Shown piece after piece: positions 45,145 through 54,753 of a stretch of 64,000 nucleotides of DNA (the first letter of the stretch is position 1; every line of letters starts with the position of its first letter). The notes under the pieces are model-generated. The model did no database searches and was not told the origin of the DNA. It saw only the letters and a program-made list of their open reading frames with translations. The DNA comes from Shewanella sp. MBTL60-007. GTDB taxonomy: Bacteria > Pseudomonadota > Gammaproteobacteria > Enterobacterales > Shewanellaceae. The position numbers and the translations under genes were made by a program. Where the stretch lies: positions 1 to 64,000 of the forward strand of contig NZ_BPET01000001.1 in NCBI RefSeq assembly GCF_019654915.1, in the 5' to 3' direction.

Positions 45145-45634
45145 CCGAGACTTTTCATTCAGTAGCCAAGGCTGCCAACTATCTAAGCGTTCTAAACAAA
45201 CGGGGAGCGCCTTGGTGATCGGTGTATTCATTATCACCGTAATGTTTCTTTTGGCTGCGACATTGATAAATGTGCTTGATGATGCGGATCAAGAGATAAG
45301 TCTTGAGGTGTGGGGTACTCGCGCTTTTGCTGCGGCGAATAGTGGTGCCGATCGCGCCTTAGCGGCGCTGTTTCCTGTCGATGGTAGTGCCGGGAGTTGC
45401 CCTCCCCAAACCACATGGAATATAGGAACTGCAACTGGGCTCGTTGGATTTAATGGCTGCAGCGTGGTCATGACCTGCTCATCAGTGACTACGAATTTAC
45501 CGCAAAATAATATGACTCAATATCTTATTACCAGTACCGCGACCTGTAGTACAGGGCAATGTGATTCTGGTAGCGATAGCGATGCCAGTTGTATTCGAGT
45601 GAGCCGTCAGGTGGAGGTCGAAGCACGTGATTAA
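45134..45634 (+). CDS. mshP: MSHA biogenesis protein MshP (PilX-like)
   Basis: MshP is a PilX/GspK-like minor component of 166 aa. It has an N-terminal hydrophobic helix (KQTGSALVIGVFIITVMFLL, about 20-39) with a glycine at the expected cleavage point, but lacks a glutamate at position five, as in GspK-type pseudopilins. Six cysteines in the C-terminal half may form disulfides. It overlaps mshO by 11 nt and mshQ by 8 nt. Confidence 0.88.
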   Translation: MSLNRDFSFSSQGCQLSKRSKQTGSALVIGVFIITVMFLLAATLINVLDDADQEISLEVWGTRAFAAANSGADRALAALFPVDGSAGSCPPQTTWNIGTATGLVGFNGCSVVMTCSSVTTNLPQNNMTQYLITSTATCSTGQCDSGSDSDASCIRVSRQVEVEARD

Positions 45635-48600
45635 ACTTAGGCTGTTTTTTGGTTGTTTATTTGCTATTGCGACATTAGTTTCTGCATCTGCTTTTGCGGT
45701 TCCACAGTGTGATGAAATTTTTACCGATCCACCTACGGGAAATCATGATCCAGGGCTGACCCCACCTCCTAATTTACCCTACTTAGGTGAGCTAATTTGT
45801 AATAAGCGAGGTTGCAGTCCTACTCACTTTTTTCAGCCTGGAGATTTTTATTTTGGTGATAGTGAGTTAAAGCAAGGCAACTTTATTTATACCAATGGTA
45901 CAACCACACGCTTGTATTTTGACAGCCTCAATCTTAACGGTGCGCACCTGAATGTTTTCGGTGAAACTGAAGATCTTATTATTTATGTCTATGGCGACTT
46001 TAGCATTGCTGGACAGAATAGTATAAATGGCATTGTTTACGTAGCTGGAAACGTAAATATAGCGGGTAATGCGAGTATTGATGGTGCGCTTGCCGCTGGT
46101 GGTAATTTATCGATAGTTGGTAACGGTGACGTAGATTTTGACGAGGACGCAATTGAGGATGCGGACTTTGGGGGCATGTGTAATAACGATCCTGTCAACC
46201 CAGCCATTCCAGCTCAATGTCCTGCAGACCAAAATAACATTCAGGGCTTAACTTATCGAACCTATGATGCTCGTCCTTGGTATTCCGATAATTACAGTCC
46301 TGCGAATCCGAATGAGTTTGAGACGCTAGTTAATTTGGTCCGAACGACAGAGAATCAAATCGGCGAGTCCATCGAAACAGATTTAAATCAGAAAGGTAAT
46401 GGTATTAACCCACATTCAAATGCCGCAGTCGATCAAGATCTGTATCTAGGTGTGTTTGAAGGATACATAGAGGCGCCTGAAACGGGGGAGTATACCTTTG
46501 CTATCGATGGTGATGATGCCATTGAGCTATTGATCGACGGTGAAGTGATAAAAGGGTTTTATGGCGTTCACTCGACCTGTGATTGCACTCGTTACCAAGG
46601 TAAGGTCTCGCTAGAACAAGGGGCTCACACCATAGAGTTGAGGTTTCATGAGACCTTTGGTGCTGAGGCTTTCCGTCTGTATTGGAAAACGCCTTCTTCC
46701 ACGCGTTTTGAGATAGTTCCAGCTAGTCAGCTGTTGACCTGTCCAGCACCGCAGTTTGAATTTGGCCGAGCCGAACTCGATGCCAGCGGTAACGCGGTTA
46801 TCAACTTTAATAACAGCTATTCAGCTCCACCTGTGGTGATGGTGATGCCAACGATTGATGGTAGCAATGCTAATGGTGATCGTTCGTCAACCGTGCGAGT
46901 CGAGAGTTTGAGTGCGAGTAATGCTTCAATTAAGCAGGTTAACTCTGGCATATCGCAAGTGCTAAATAAGAAAATGGAGAAGGTGGATTATTTCGTTATG
47001 GAACCAGGCTATCGTTTCTTAGAACGAGGCAAGGCACTACAAGCAGGCTCTATTTCAACTCGGCTTTATCAAGGCAAAAACTTACCAAGTTCAGGTCGAG
47101 GTTATGAGAATATCGAGTTTGAGCATAAATTTGGTCTACAACCTGCGATGATTGGTCAGACACTGACCCATAATAATAATCGCTTTATCACCACTGTGAT
47201 TAATAATGTCGATGCAGATGGTTCTGAATTTGATATAGCCATTGAAGGCTCTGAAATGAGCTCTAGAATAACTCGGCCTGAGCTTCTAGGTTATGTGGCT
47301 GGTGTGGGCCAAGGTGAGATGACAGTCAATGGTGAAAGCTTAAAGTATGAGTTTGCCAATGCCTTAAACCACGGTAATGGTAATTCTGTTCGAACCTTGA
47401 GCCAGCAATGCGCATTTAATAATAGTTACCAGCAAACCTATACCGCACAGCCTTTAACTATCGCCAATAAAAATCAACGTCGTGGTGGTGATGGCGGCTG
47501 GGTTAGACGCTGCACTAAAGAGAGCTTCAATAATCAGGTAAGCTTTGCCCTAGACGAAGATCAGCATCAAGATGGTGAACGTAGCCATCTGGCAGAGAGC
47601 ATAGGTTATTTTGCATTTGAATACGCCGCTGAGCCACCTGCGGTGAATCACTACCGAATTAGCTTCGATTCCGGTGCGCTTAGCTGCGCCGCTAAATCGG
47701 TGGCGATTCAGGCCTGCGCAGACAATAACTGTAGTTCGCTGTTGACGGATCCCGCTTTTGTCACCCTGACTAAGAATGGTGCCAACTATAGCAGCGAAAC
47801 TTTTACGGGGAGTACTAGTACTGAGGTTTGGCATCCACAAGGTGGGTTAGTGACCTTAGGCTTGGGAGCGACAGTACCTAGTGCCGACTACAGCTGCTAT
47901 ATCGATGGTAACCTGGTTACCAATGCTCAATGTCAGCTCAACTTTGAAGACAGTGGCATCTACTTTAACATCGATGATTCTACCGCCTGTAAAAACTCCA
48001 ATAACTTCGAGTTATTTGCGGTCAAGAAAGATGAAACCACCCAGCAATGTGTACCGCTATTTGCTAATCAAACTAAACCGCTTTCGATGGCGTTTAACTA
48101 TATTACGCCAGATGCCACTGGCATTAACGAGGCCGCCAATTTAACCATCAACAGTCTCAATGCACCTCATGCCAGCAAAGTGATTGCAGGCGGTTCGAGT
48201 GAAGAGCTTCAAGTTCACTTCGATGCCAATGGTAAAGCGCTGCTGAATGTGAATTATCCAGAGGCTGGTAAGGTGGAGCTTGCGGCAACACTGACAGAAG
48301 TTATCGAGTCGCCAGATGGTAGCACCAGTGAAACCTTGATACTCGAACATAGCGATCAATTTGTGGCTAAGCCCGATGGTTTCCACTTTTTCAATAACTC
48401 TGGCAGTAATGGTTGCACGGGGGCGAGTTGTGAGCTATTCGCCAAGGCTGGCGATGATTTTAAGATGGATGTTAAGGCGGTTTGTGGCACCGATGACGGT
48501 AAGCCCTATAAAGATCGCCCTGCGCTTAAAAACTTTAGGTTTACAGATTTAAAAATTAAGCCTGTATTACAGGCCCCCTTAGTCACTAATGGAGACATTA

Positions 48601-49763
48601 AAGACGGCGGTCTTGGAGGGCTAGGCCGAACAAGCTTGAGCTTTACTAAAACTAACAGCGCTCCCCTAAGACTGGCTAACCAGACATACTCTGAGGTGGG
48701 AGCGATAAGTGTTGCACTCGATGGTGAGCTGAATTATCTCGGCGCCTCGATCCCTGAAACCAATTCAAGCAGCGAGATCTTTGGCCGCTTCTCGCCTTAC
48801 TACTTAACCGTGACGGCCAACACTCCTCATCTTGCGGCGCAGTGTGGCAGCTTTACCTATATGGACCAGCCATTTGGTTTCTCTACTGGTGATGAACCAA
48901 CCCTGTCTATCATAGGTAAGAGCAAGAGCGGGGCGATCACCAATAACTATCAAGTCGGTGACTGGTGGCGTTATCATGGCAAACAGTGGCTAGATCGTAG
49001 CTACAGCGATACTTCAGGCGCAACCTCAACGGATGGCGCTGCCTTGCTGATTGCGGATGAGTCGCCAATTTCAGGCACAGTGGAATACTATCCGCTTAAT
49101 GAGACCAATAGTGTGCAGCGGGCTTACCTAAGCGGTGCACAGCTGCATTATGGCCGCACTGCATCGTTGGCGGTTCCCTTTAATGGTCAGTTTGACTTAG
49201 AACTATCGAAGGCTGATGTGACAGATAAGGATGGTATTTGTTACCAAGACAGCGCCGTCGGAGCTTGTATTGGCTTTACCTTTGACGATATCGCTAAAGA
49301 CGATGTTTTTGCGCTGCGTTACGGCCGCTTTGTGATGCAAAATGCTTATGGCCCATCATCGGAAGAGCTGCGTCTAGAGGTCGGAACCCAGTATGTTGGG
49401 GCTAGCGGCGAGTGGCTCACCAATACAGAAGATAACTGCTCGATTTTCGATACTACCAGTGCGACAGAGTCTGCCGATATTGGCTTGTACCTGTCTCCCG
49501 ATGCTGGGCTGGAAGGCGTTCAAGGCTTTACTCGCCCGGGAGGAACGGGCAAGGCAGGAACTATCGGTCTAGGTAACAGCTTTATCTATTTCCCAGCCCC
49601 CCACGCCGATGGCGAAGTGGGTCTGCAGCAGCATCTCGATAAGTGGCTGCAATGGTATTGGAGTTTTGGCGCAAGTAGCGCATTACAAGACCCACGAGCG
49701 ACCGCCTATTTTGGGACTTACCGTGGTCATGACCGGATTATTTATTGGCGAGAAGTTAACTAA
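45627..49763 (+). CDS. mshQ: MSHA biogenesis protein MshQ, large secreted adhesin candidate
   Basis: MshQ is a 1378-aa exported protein (signal peptide to about residue 25) at the end of the MSHA locus. In order I see a cysteine-containing N-terminal beta region resembling polymer-forming repeats (about 75-185), a PA14-like domain (about 205-368), an H-type-lectin-like segment (about 375-500), further beta-rich modules (about 640-900) and a C-terminal DUF6701-type region (about 900-1378; FSPYYLTV, QPFGFSTG). Family members are pilus-associated proteins; a ligand-binding tip role is inferred. Many cysteine pairs suggest a rigid extracellular form. Confidence 0.88.
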   Translation: MIKLRLFFGCLFAIATLVSASAFAVPQCDEIFTDPPTGNHDPGLTPPPNLPYLGELICNKRGCSPTHFFQPGDFYFGDSELKQGNFIYTNGTTTRLYFDSLNLNGAHLNVFGETEDLIIYVYGDFSIAGQNSINGIVYVAGNVNIAGNASIDGALAAGGNLSIVGNGDVDFDEDAIEDADFGGMCNNDPVNPAIPAQCPADQNNIQGLTYRTYDARPWYSDNYSPANPNEFETLVNLVRTTENQIGESIETDLNQKGNGINPHSNAAVDQDLYLGVFEGYIEAPETGEYTFAIDGDDAIELLIDGEVIKGFYGVHSTCDCTRYQGKVSLEQGAHTIELRFHETFGAEAFRLYWKTPSSTRFEIVPASQLLTCPAPQFEFGRAELDASGNAVINFNNSYSAPPVVMVMPTIDGSNANGDRSSTVRVESLSASNASIKQVNSGISQVLNKKMEKVDYFVMEPGYRFLERGKALQAGSISTRLYQGKNLPSSGRGYENIEFEHKFGLQPAMIGQTLTHNNNRFITTVINNVDADGSEFDIAIEGSEMSSRITRPELLGYVAGVGQGEMTVNGESLKYEFANALNHGNGNSVRTLSQQCAFNNSYQQTYTAQPLTIANKNQRRGGDGGWVRRCTKESFNNQVSFALDEDQHQDGERSHLAESIGYFAFEYAAEPPAVNHYRISFDSGALSCAAKSVAIQACADNNCSSLLTDPAFVTLTKNGANYSSETFTGSTSTEVWHPQGGLVTLGLGATVPSADYSCYIDGNLVTNAQCQLNFEDSGIYFNIDDSTACKNSNNFELFAVKKDETTQQCVPLFANQTKPLSMAFNYITPDATGINEAANLTINSLNAPHASKVIAGGSSEELQVHFDANGKALLNVNYPEAGKVELAATLTEVIESPDGSTSETLILEHSDQFVAKPDGFHFFNNSGSNGCTGASCELFAKAGDDFKMDVKAVCGTDDGKPYKDRPALKNFRFTDLKIKPVLQAPLVTNGDIKDGGLGGLGRTSLSFTKTNSAPLRLANQTYSEVGAISVALDGELNYLGASIPETNSSSEIFGRFSPYYLTVTANTPHLAAQCGSFTYMDQPFGFSTGDEPTLSIIGKSKSGAITNNYQVGDWWRYHGKQWLDRSYSDTSGATSTDGAALLIADESPISGTVEYYPLNETNSVQRAYLSGAQLHYGRTASLAVPFNGQFDLELSKADVTDKDGICYQDSAVGACIGFTFDDIAKDDVFALRYGRFVMQNAYGPSSEELRLEVGTQYVGASGEWLTNTEDNCSIFDTTSATESADIGLYLSPDAGLEGVQGFTRPGGTGKAGTIGLGNSFIYFPAPHADGEVGLQQHLDKWLQWYWSFGASSALQDPRATAYFGTYRGHDRIIYWREVN

Positions 49764-49896
49764 TTGTCAGTAACAAGGGGGGAGACAAGTTATTGACTCG
49801 CTCTTTGGGCTGTATATCGCAAAAAACAGGGTTTCATTAGCAATTGTTAACCTCTTCGGTCTTGTGGATTTTAAGAAGCGTGATAAAGTTACCTGA

Positions 49897-50985
<1,089 letters not shown>

Positions 50986-50998
50986 CCACGGTTAAAAG

Positions 50999-51024
50999 GG
51001 GCGGTGTTTAACCGCCCTAGTTTG
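50999..51024 (+). terminator. Attenuator-like hairpin between mreB and mreC
   Basis: GGGCGGT and ACCGCCC form a 7-bp GC-rich stem with a GTTTA loop, followed by TAGTTTGTT. It lies 14 bp after the mreB stop and 9 bp before the mreC start. The imperfect T tract suggests partial termination, so mreB would be made in excess of mreC and mreD. Confidence 0.6.
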
Positions 51025-51026
51025 TT

Positions 51027-51914
51027 ATGAAGCCTATTTTTGTTCGCGGTATTTCCAATCAATTTAGACTCATGCTGGCAGTGATTATGTCAGTGATTCT
51101 GCTTGTCGCTAACGACAGGCTAGAGCCTGTGCGTAACTCTCTCTCCTCACTGTTAAGCCCATTGCAATATGTGGCAAACATTCCCGGCGCTCTGCTCGAT
51201 CTCTCCGCCGAAAGCTTAGCAACGCGCAACATGTTGGCTAAGCAAAATAAAGAGTTATTGCGTCATCAACTTCTGATGAGCGAACGTTTACAGCGTTTTG
51301 AACATCTGCGCCAAGAAAACGATCGCTTACGTAGCCTACTCGGTTCTCCAGTGCATATGGACGCTAAGAAGGTGGTTGCAGAAGTGATGGAAGTGGCGAG
51401 CGATCCTTTCCATCAATATGTGGTATTAAACCACGGTGCACGTAGCGGTGTATTTGTTGGCCAACCTGTGGTCGATGCCCAAGGTGTCGTTGGTCAGGTA
51501 GTGCAGGTCAGTGAGTTAACCAGCCGAGTATTATTGTTATCGGATGCCTCCCATGGCATTCCTGTTAGGATCACCCGTAACGATGTGCGCCTAATGGCGG
51601 TCGGAACGGGTGTGCTTGATGAGCTAGAGATGAGACATGTCGCCAAGAGTACAGACGTGCGTGTAGGCGATCTATTGGTTTCTTCGGGTCTAGGTAAACG
51701 CTTTCCTGAAGGCTATCCAGTGGCCCGTGTTATGAGTGTCGAAAAAGATGACGGACAGAGCTACGCCACCGTGATCGCTCAGCCGTTAGCAGCACTAGAT
51801 AGAATTCGTTACCTGTTATTACTATGGCCTGATATTGAGTCTGACGGCAAAGATCTTACCCCTCCAAAGGGGGTTGAAGAAGCCATGAAGGCGAGTCAGG
51901 AGGTCGCACAATGA
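51027..51914 (+). CDS. mreC: Rod-shape-determining protein MreC
   Basis: MreC is the bitopic scaffold that links MreB to the wall-synthesis enzymes in the periplasm. The 295-aa protein has one membrane helix (about 12-30), a coiled coil (about 60-108) and two six-stranded beta-barrel domains (about 110-270). Its stop overlaps mreD by 4 nt (ATGA). Confidence 0.96.
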   Translation: MKPIFVRGISNQFRLMLAVIMSVILLVANDRLEPVRNSLSSLLSPLQYVANIPGALLDLSAESLATRNMLAKQNKELLRHQLLMSERLQRFEHLRQENDRLRSLLGSPVHMDAKKVVAEVMEVASDPFHQYVVLNHGARSGVFVGQPVVDAQGVVGQVVQVSELTSRVLLLSDASHGIPVRITRNDVRLMAVGTGVLDELEMRHVAKSTDVRVGDLLVSSGLGKRFPEGYPVARVMSVEKDDGQSYATVIAQPLAALDRIRYLLLLWPDIESDGKDLTPPKGVEEAMKASQEVAQ

Positions 51915-52399
51915 GTTTACATGTGGCAAATGGCCGTTGGGTCGTTTGGCTAAGCCTATTGGTGGCAATGTTGTTCCAAATTATGCCGCTGCCAGATATG
52001 GTAGAGGCTTGGCGTCCAAGTTGGTTGCTGCTCGTCATTATCTATTGGGCGATGGCATTGCCTCATCGCTACAATATTTTGACCGCTTGGGTACTCGGGG
52101 TGATGCTCGATATTCTGCTTGGGGCAACCTTAGGCATTCGCGCATTTGCGATGTCGGTTGTTGTTTATGTGGTGGTTCTGCATTTTCAGCGGCTACGTAA
52201 CTTCCCAATGTGGCAGCAGGCACTATTGGTGGCTATGTTGGTCGCGCTCTATAACCTAGTGGTATTTTGGGTGCAGTTTGTAACTGGTAGTGCGGTGTTC
52301 GATGTTAGTTTGTTCTATCCAGCATTTTCGAGTCTAGTGATGTGGCCATGGATCTTTTGGGTCTTACGCCGAGTAAGACGTCTGTATAAGGTTCGATAA
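51911..52399 (+). CDS. mreD: Rod-shape-determining protein MreD
   Basis: MreD is a small polytopic partner of MreC in the elongasome. The 162-aa protein has five or six membrane helices and ends in a basic tail (RRVRRLYKVR). It overlaps mreC by 4 nt and precedes maf by about 90 bp. Confidence 0.95.
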   Translation: MSLHVANGRWVVWLSLLVAMLFQIMPLPDMVEAWRPSWLLLVIIYWAMALPHRYNILTAWVLGVMLDILLGATLGIRAFAMSVVVYVVVLHFQRLRNFPMWQQALLVAMLVALYNLVVFWVQFVTGSAVFDVSLFYPAFSSLVMWPWIFWVLRRVRRLYKVR

Positions 52400-52488
52400 T
52401 CCACTATTTATTTGCTTTCCTTGGCTGACTTAGTGATTGTCATTTTCGACTACGTTAGCCTAGTTAGAATCATAGAAGGGTACTGTGT

Positions 52489-53085
52489 ATGAAGTTAGTA
52501 CTTGCTTCGGGCTCGCCTCGTCGTAAAGAGTTGTTAAGCCAGTTAGCTTTTTTAAATACTAAAGCAGATGTGCCATTCGAGTTTGAAATATTAGCGGCCG
52601 ATATCGATGAGAGCCATAAGAGCGGTGAGTCTGCTGACACATTTGTGCTGCGTTTAGCTCAAGAGAAAGCCTTGGCAGGTCTAGCCTTGTTTGGTACAGA
52701 CAAGCAAGCAGTAGTGTTGGGATCAGACACCATAGTGGTACAGGGCGAGACGATTTTAGGTAAGCCTAAAGATGAAGCCGATGCGGCGGCGATCTTGGCG
52801 AGCCTTTCGGGTCAGTCGCATCGAGTGATGACTGCAGTAGCGTTAACCGATGGCATTAAAACCGTCAGCCGTCTAGTCACCACTAAGGTACAATTTTGCG
52901 AGTTAACTCAAGCCGATATACTTAGTTATATCGCGACGGGTGAGCCGATGGATAAAGCCGGAGCCTACGGGATCCAAGGGCTGGGTGGAAATTTTGTTGA
53001 AGCTATCGAGGGCAGTTATTCCGCGGTAGTTGGGTTACCTTTGGTAGAAACCCGTGCGTTGTTGTGTGAGATGCAAGTTTTATAG
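52489..53085 (+). CDS. maf: Maf-type nucleoside triphosphate pyrophosphatase (YhdE-like)
   Basis: This is a Maf-fold enzyme of 198 aa that hydrolyses non-canonical or pyrimidine NTPs to NMP and PPi. The signature is complete: [10 protein letters not shown] (7-16), DTIV and the [14 protein letters not shown] blocks. Of the subfamilies, the dTTP/UTP pyrophosphatase (YhdE) fits best, and the position between mreD and rng matches E. coli yhdE. Confidence 0.95.
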   Translation: MKLVLASGSPRRKELLSQLAFLNTKADVPFEFEILAADIDESHKSGESADTFVLRLAQEKALAGLALFGTDKQAVVLGSDTIVVQGETILGKPKDEADAAAILASLSGQSHRVMTAVALTDGIKTVSRLVTTKVQFCELTQADILSYIATGEPMDKAGAYGIQGLGGNFVEAIEGSYSAVVGLPLVETRALLCEMQVL

Positions 53086-53152
53086 CCATAAAAATCAGTA
53101 AAAATAGGCTTTAATTGCCAAGCTATAGACTATCGTTCATCGCAGACTCTAA

Positions 53153-53186
53153 CTGGCAGTATTGGCTCTTTGCCCAATATTGCCAG
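53153..53186 (+). other. Long hairpin between maf and rng
   Basis: CTGGCAGTATTGG and CCAATATTGCCAG pair over 13 bp with one G-T wobble and an 8-nt loop. No T run follows on the plus strand, so it is not a typical terminator. It lies in the 5' region of rng and could be a target for RNase III or RNase E. Confidence 0.5.
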
Positions 53187-53244
53187 ATCACAAGCTACGC
53201 CAAATCCTTTTTAAATTAAGCTATTTCCCTGAGTGGGGTGAGTT

Positions 53245-54753
53245 GTGAGTAGAAGTCGAATCGCGCAAAACCGAGGACAGAGAAAGATAGGCTCTGAACT
53301 CTTAATCAATGTAACACCTACAGAAGCTCGAGTAGCATTAGTGGAGCACGGTGTTCTGCAAGAGGTTCATATCGAGCGACGCATGAAGCGTGGTTTGGTG
53401 GGCAACATTTATAAGGGCAAAGTGAGCCGTGTACTACCCGGTATGCAGGCCGCCTTTGTCGATATTGGTTTAGATAAGGCCGCATTTTTACACGCTTCTG
53501 ATATTGTGCCTCATACCGAGTGTGTCGCCGATGTTGAGAAAGGCAACTTTGTTGTGCGCGATATTGCCGAGCTAGTGAGGCAGGGGCAAGACATCATGGT
53601 GCAGGTGGTTAAAGATCCACTGGGTACCAAGGGCGCACGCTTAACTACCGATATCACTCTGCCTTCCCGCTACTTAGTCTTTATGCCGGGTTCTAGCCAT
53701 GTTGGCGTTTCACAGCGTATTGAGTCTGAGGAGGTCCGCGCACGGCTCAAGAAGCTTACTCAACCCTTTGTCGACGATGACGGTGGATTTATTATTCGCA
53801 CTGCTGCCGAGAGTGCCGGTGAAGATGAGTTAGTACAGGACGCCGGATTTTTAAGACGAGTCTGGGCTAAAGTCAGCGAACGTCGTAAGCGTCGCGGTGT
53901 CTCTCTACTGTACCAAGATCTTGCCTTGCCTGTGCGTATCGTACGCGACTTTGTGGGTACGGAGCTGGATCAAATTCAGGTTGACTCTAATCAAACTTAC
54001 GAAGAACTGCAGCAGTTTGCCCAAGAGTTTATGCCAGAGATTGCCGATAAGCTTGAGCATTACACAGGTCCCGTGCCTATTTTCGACCTCTATGATGTCG
54101 AGAATGAAGTGCAGCGCGCGCTTGGTCGTAAGGTTGAGCTTAAATCCGGTGGCTATCTGATCATCGATCAGACCGAGGCGATGACCACCGTTGATATCAA
54201 TACCGGCGCTTTTGTAGGGCATCGTAATCTAGAAGAAACGATTTTCAATATCAACCTCGAAGCTACTCACGCGATTGCTCGTCAGCTACGCCTGCGTAAC
54301 TTAGGTGGGATCATCATTATTGATTTTATCGATATGCTAAACGCCGAGCATAAGAAGCGAGTGCTAGCCAGTCTAGAAAGTGCGCTTTCTAAAGATAGAG
54401 TCAAGACCAATATTAGCGGCTTCTCCGGCCTAGGCTTAGTGGAGATGACCCGTAAACGCACTCGTGAAAGTTTAGAGCATGTGCTTTGCGGCGAGTGTCC
54501 GGCTTGTTTAGGGACAGGTAATCTAAAAACCGTAGAAACGGTTTCCTACGAGATCTTCCGTGAGATCATTCGTCTCAATCGTGGTTACGATGCCGATGAG
54601 TTTTTGCTGTACTGTTCGCCAGCTGTCTATCAAAGCCTTAAGGGGGACGAGAGTCATCTATTGGGCGAACTTGAAGTCTATATAGGTAAGCGAGTGCGGT
54701 TACAGAATGAACCTATGTATGCACAGAACAAATTTGATGTGGTGATAATGTAG
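53245..54753 (+). CDS. rng: Ribonuclease G
   Basis: RNase G is the shorter relative of RNase E; it matures 16S rRNA 5' ends and cleaves some mRNAs. The 502-aa protein has the S1 domain (about 38-130), the 5'-sensor and RNase H-like parts, the catalytic aspartates in DINTG and DFIDM, and the Zn-link CGECPAC (about 416). The start is GTG at 53245 behind GGGGTGAG. It shares one nucleotide with yhdP. Confidence 0.97.
   Translation: MSRSRIAQNRGQRKIGSELLINVTPTEARVALVEHGVLQEVHIERRMKRGLVGNIYKGKVSRVLPGMQAAFVDIGLDKAAFLHASDIVPHTECVADVEKGNFVVRDIAELVRQGQDIMVQVVKDPLGTKGARLTTDITLPSRYLVFMPGSSHVGVSQRIESEEVRARLKKLTQPFVDDDGGFIIRTAAESAGEDELVQDAGFLRRVWAKVSERRKRRGVSLLYQDLALPVRIVRDFVGTELDQIQVDSNQTYEELQQFAQEFMPEIADKLEHYTGPVPIFDLYDVENEVQRALGRKVELKSGGYLIIDQTEAMTTVDINTGAFVGHRNLEETIFNINLEATHAIARQLRLRNLGGIIIIDFIDMLNAEHKKRVLASLESALSKDRVKTNISGFSGLGLVEMTRKRTRESLEHVLCGECPACLGTGNLKTVETVSYEIFREIIRLNRGYDADEFLLYCSPAVYQSLKGDESHLLGELEVYIGKRVRLQNEPMYAQNKFDVVIM

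Noticed and set aside
31406..49763. The MSHA locus as a new secretion or defence system
   Set aside because: Gene order and motifs match the known MSHA type IV pilus; the novelty lies in its repeats and pilin duplication, not in the system itself.
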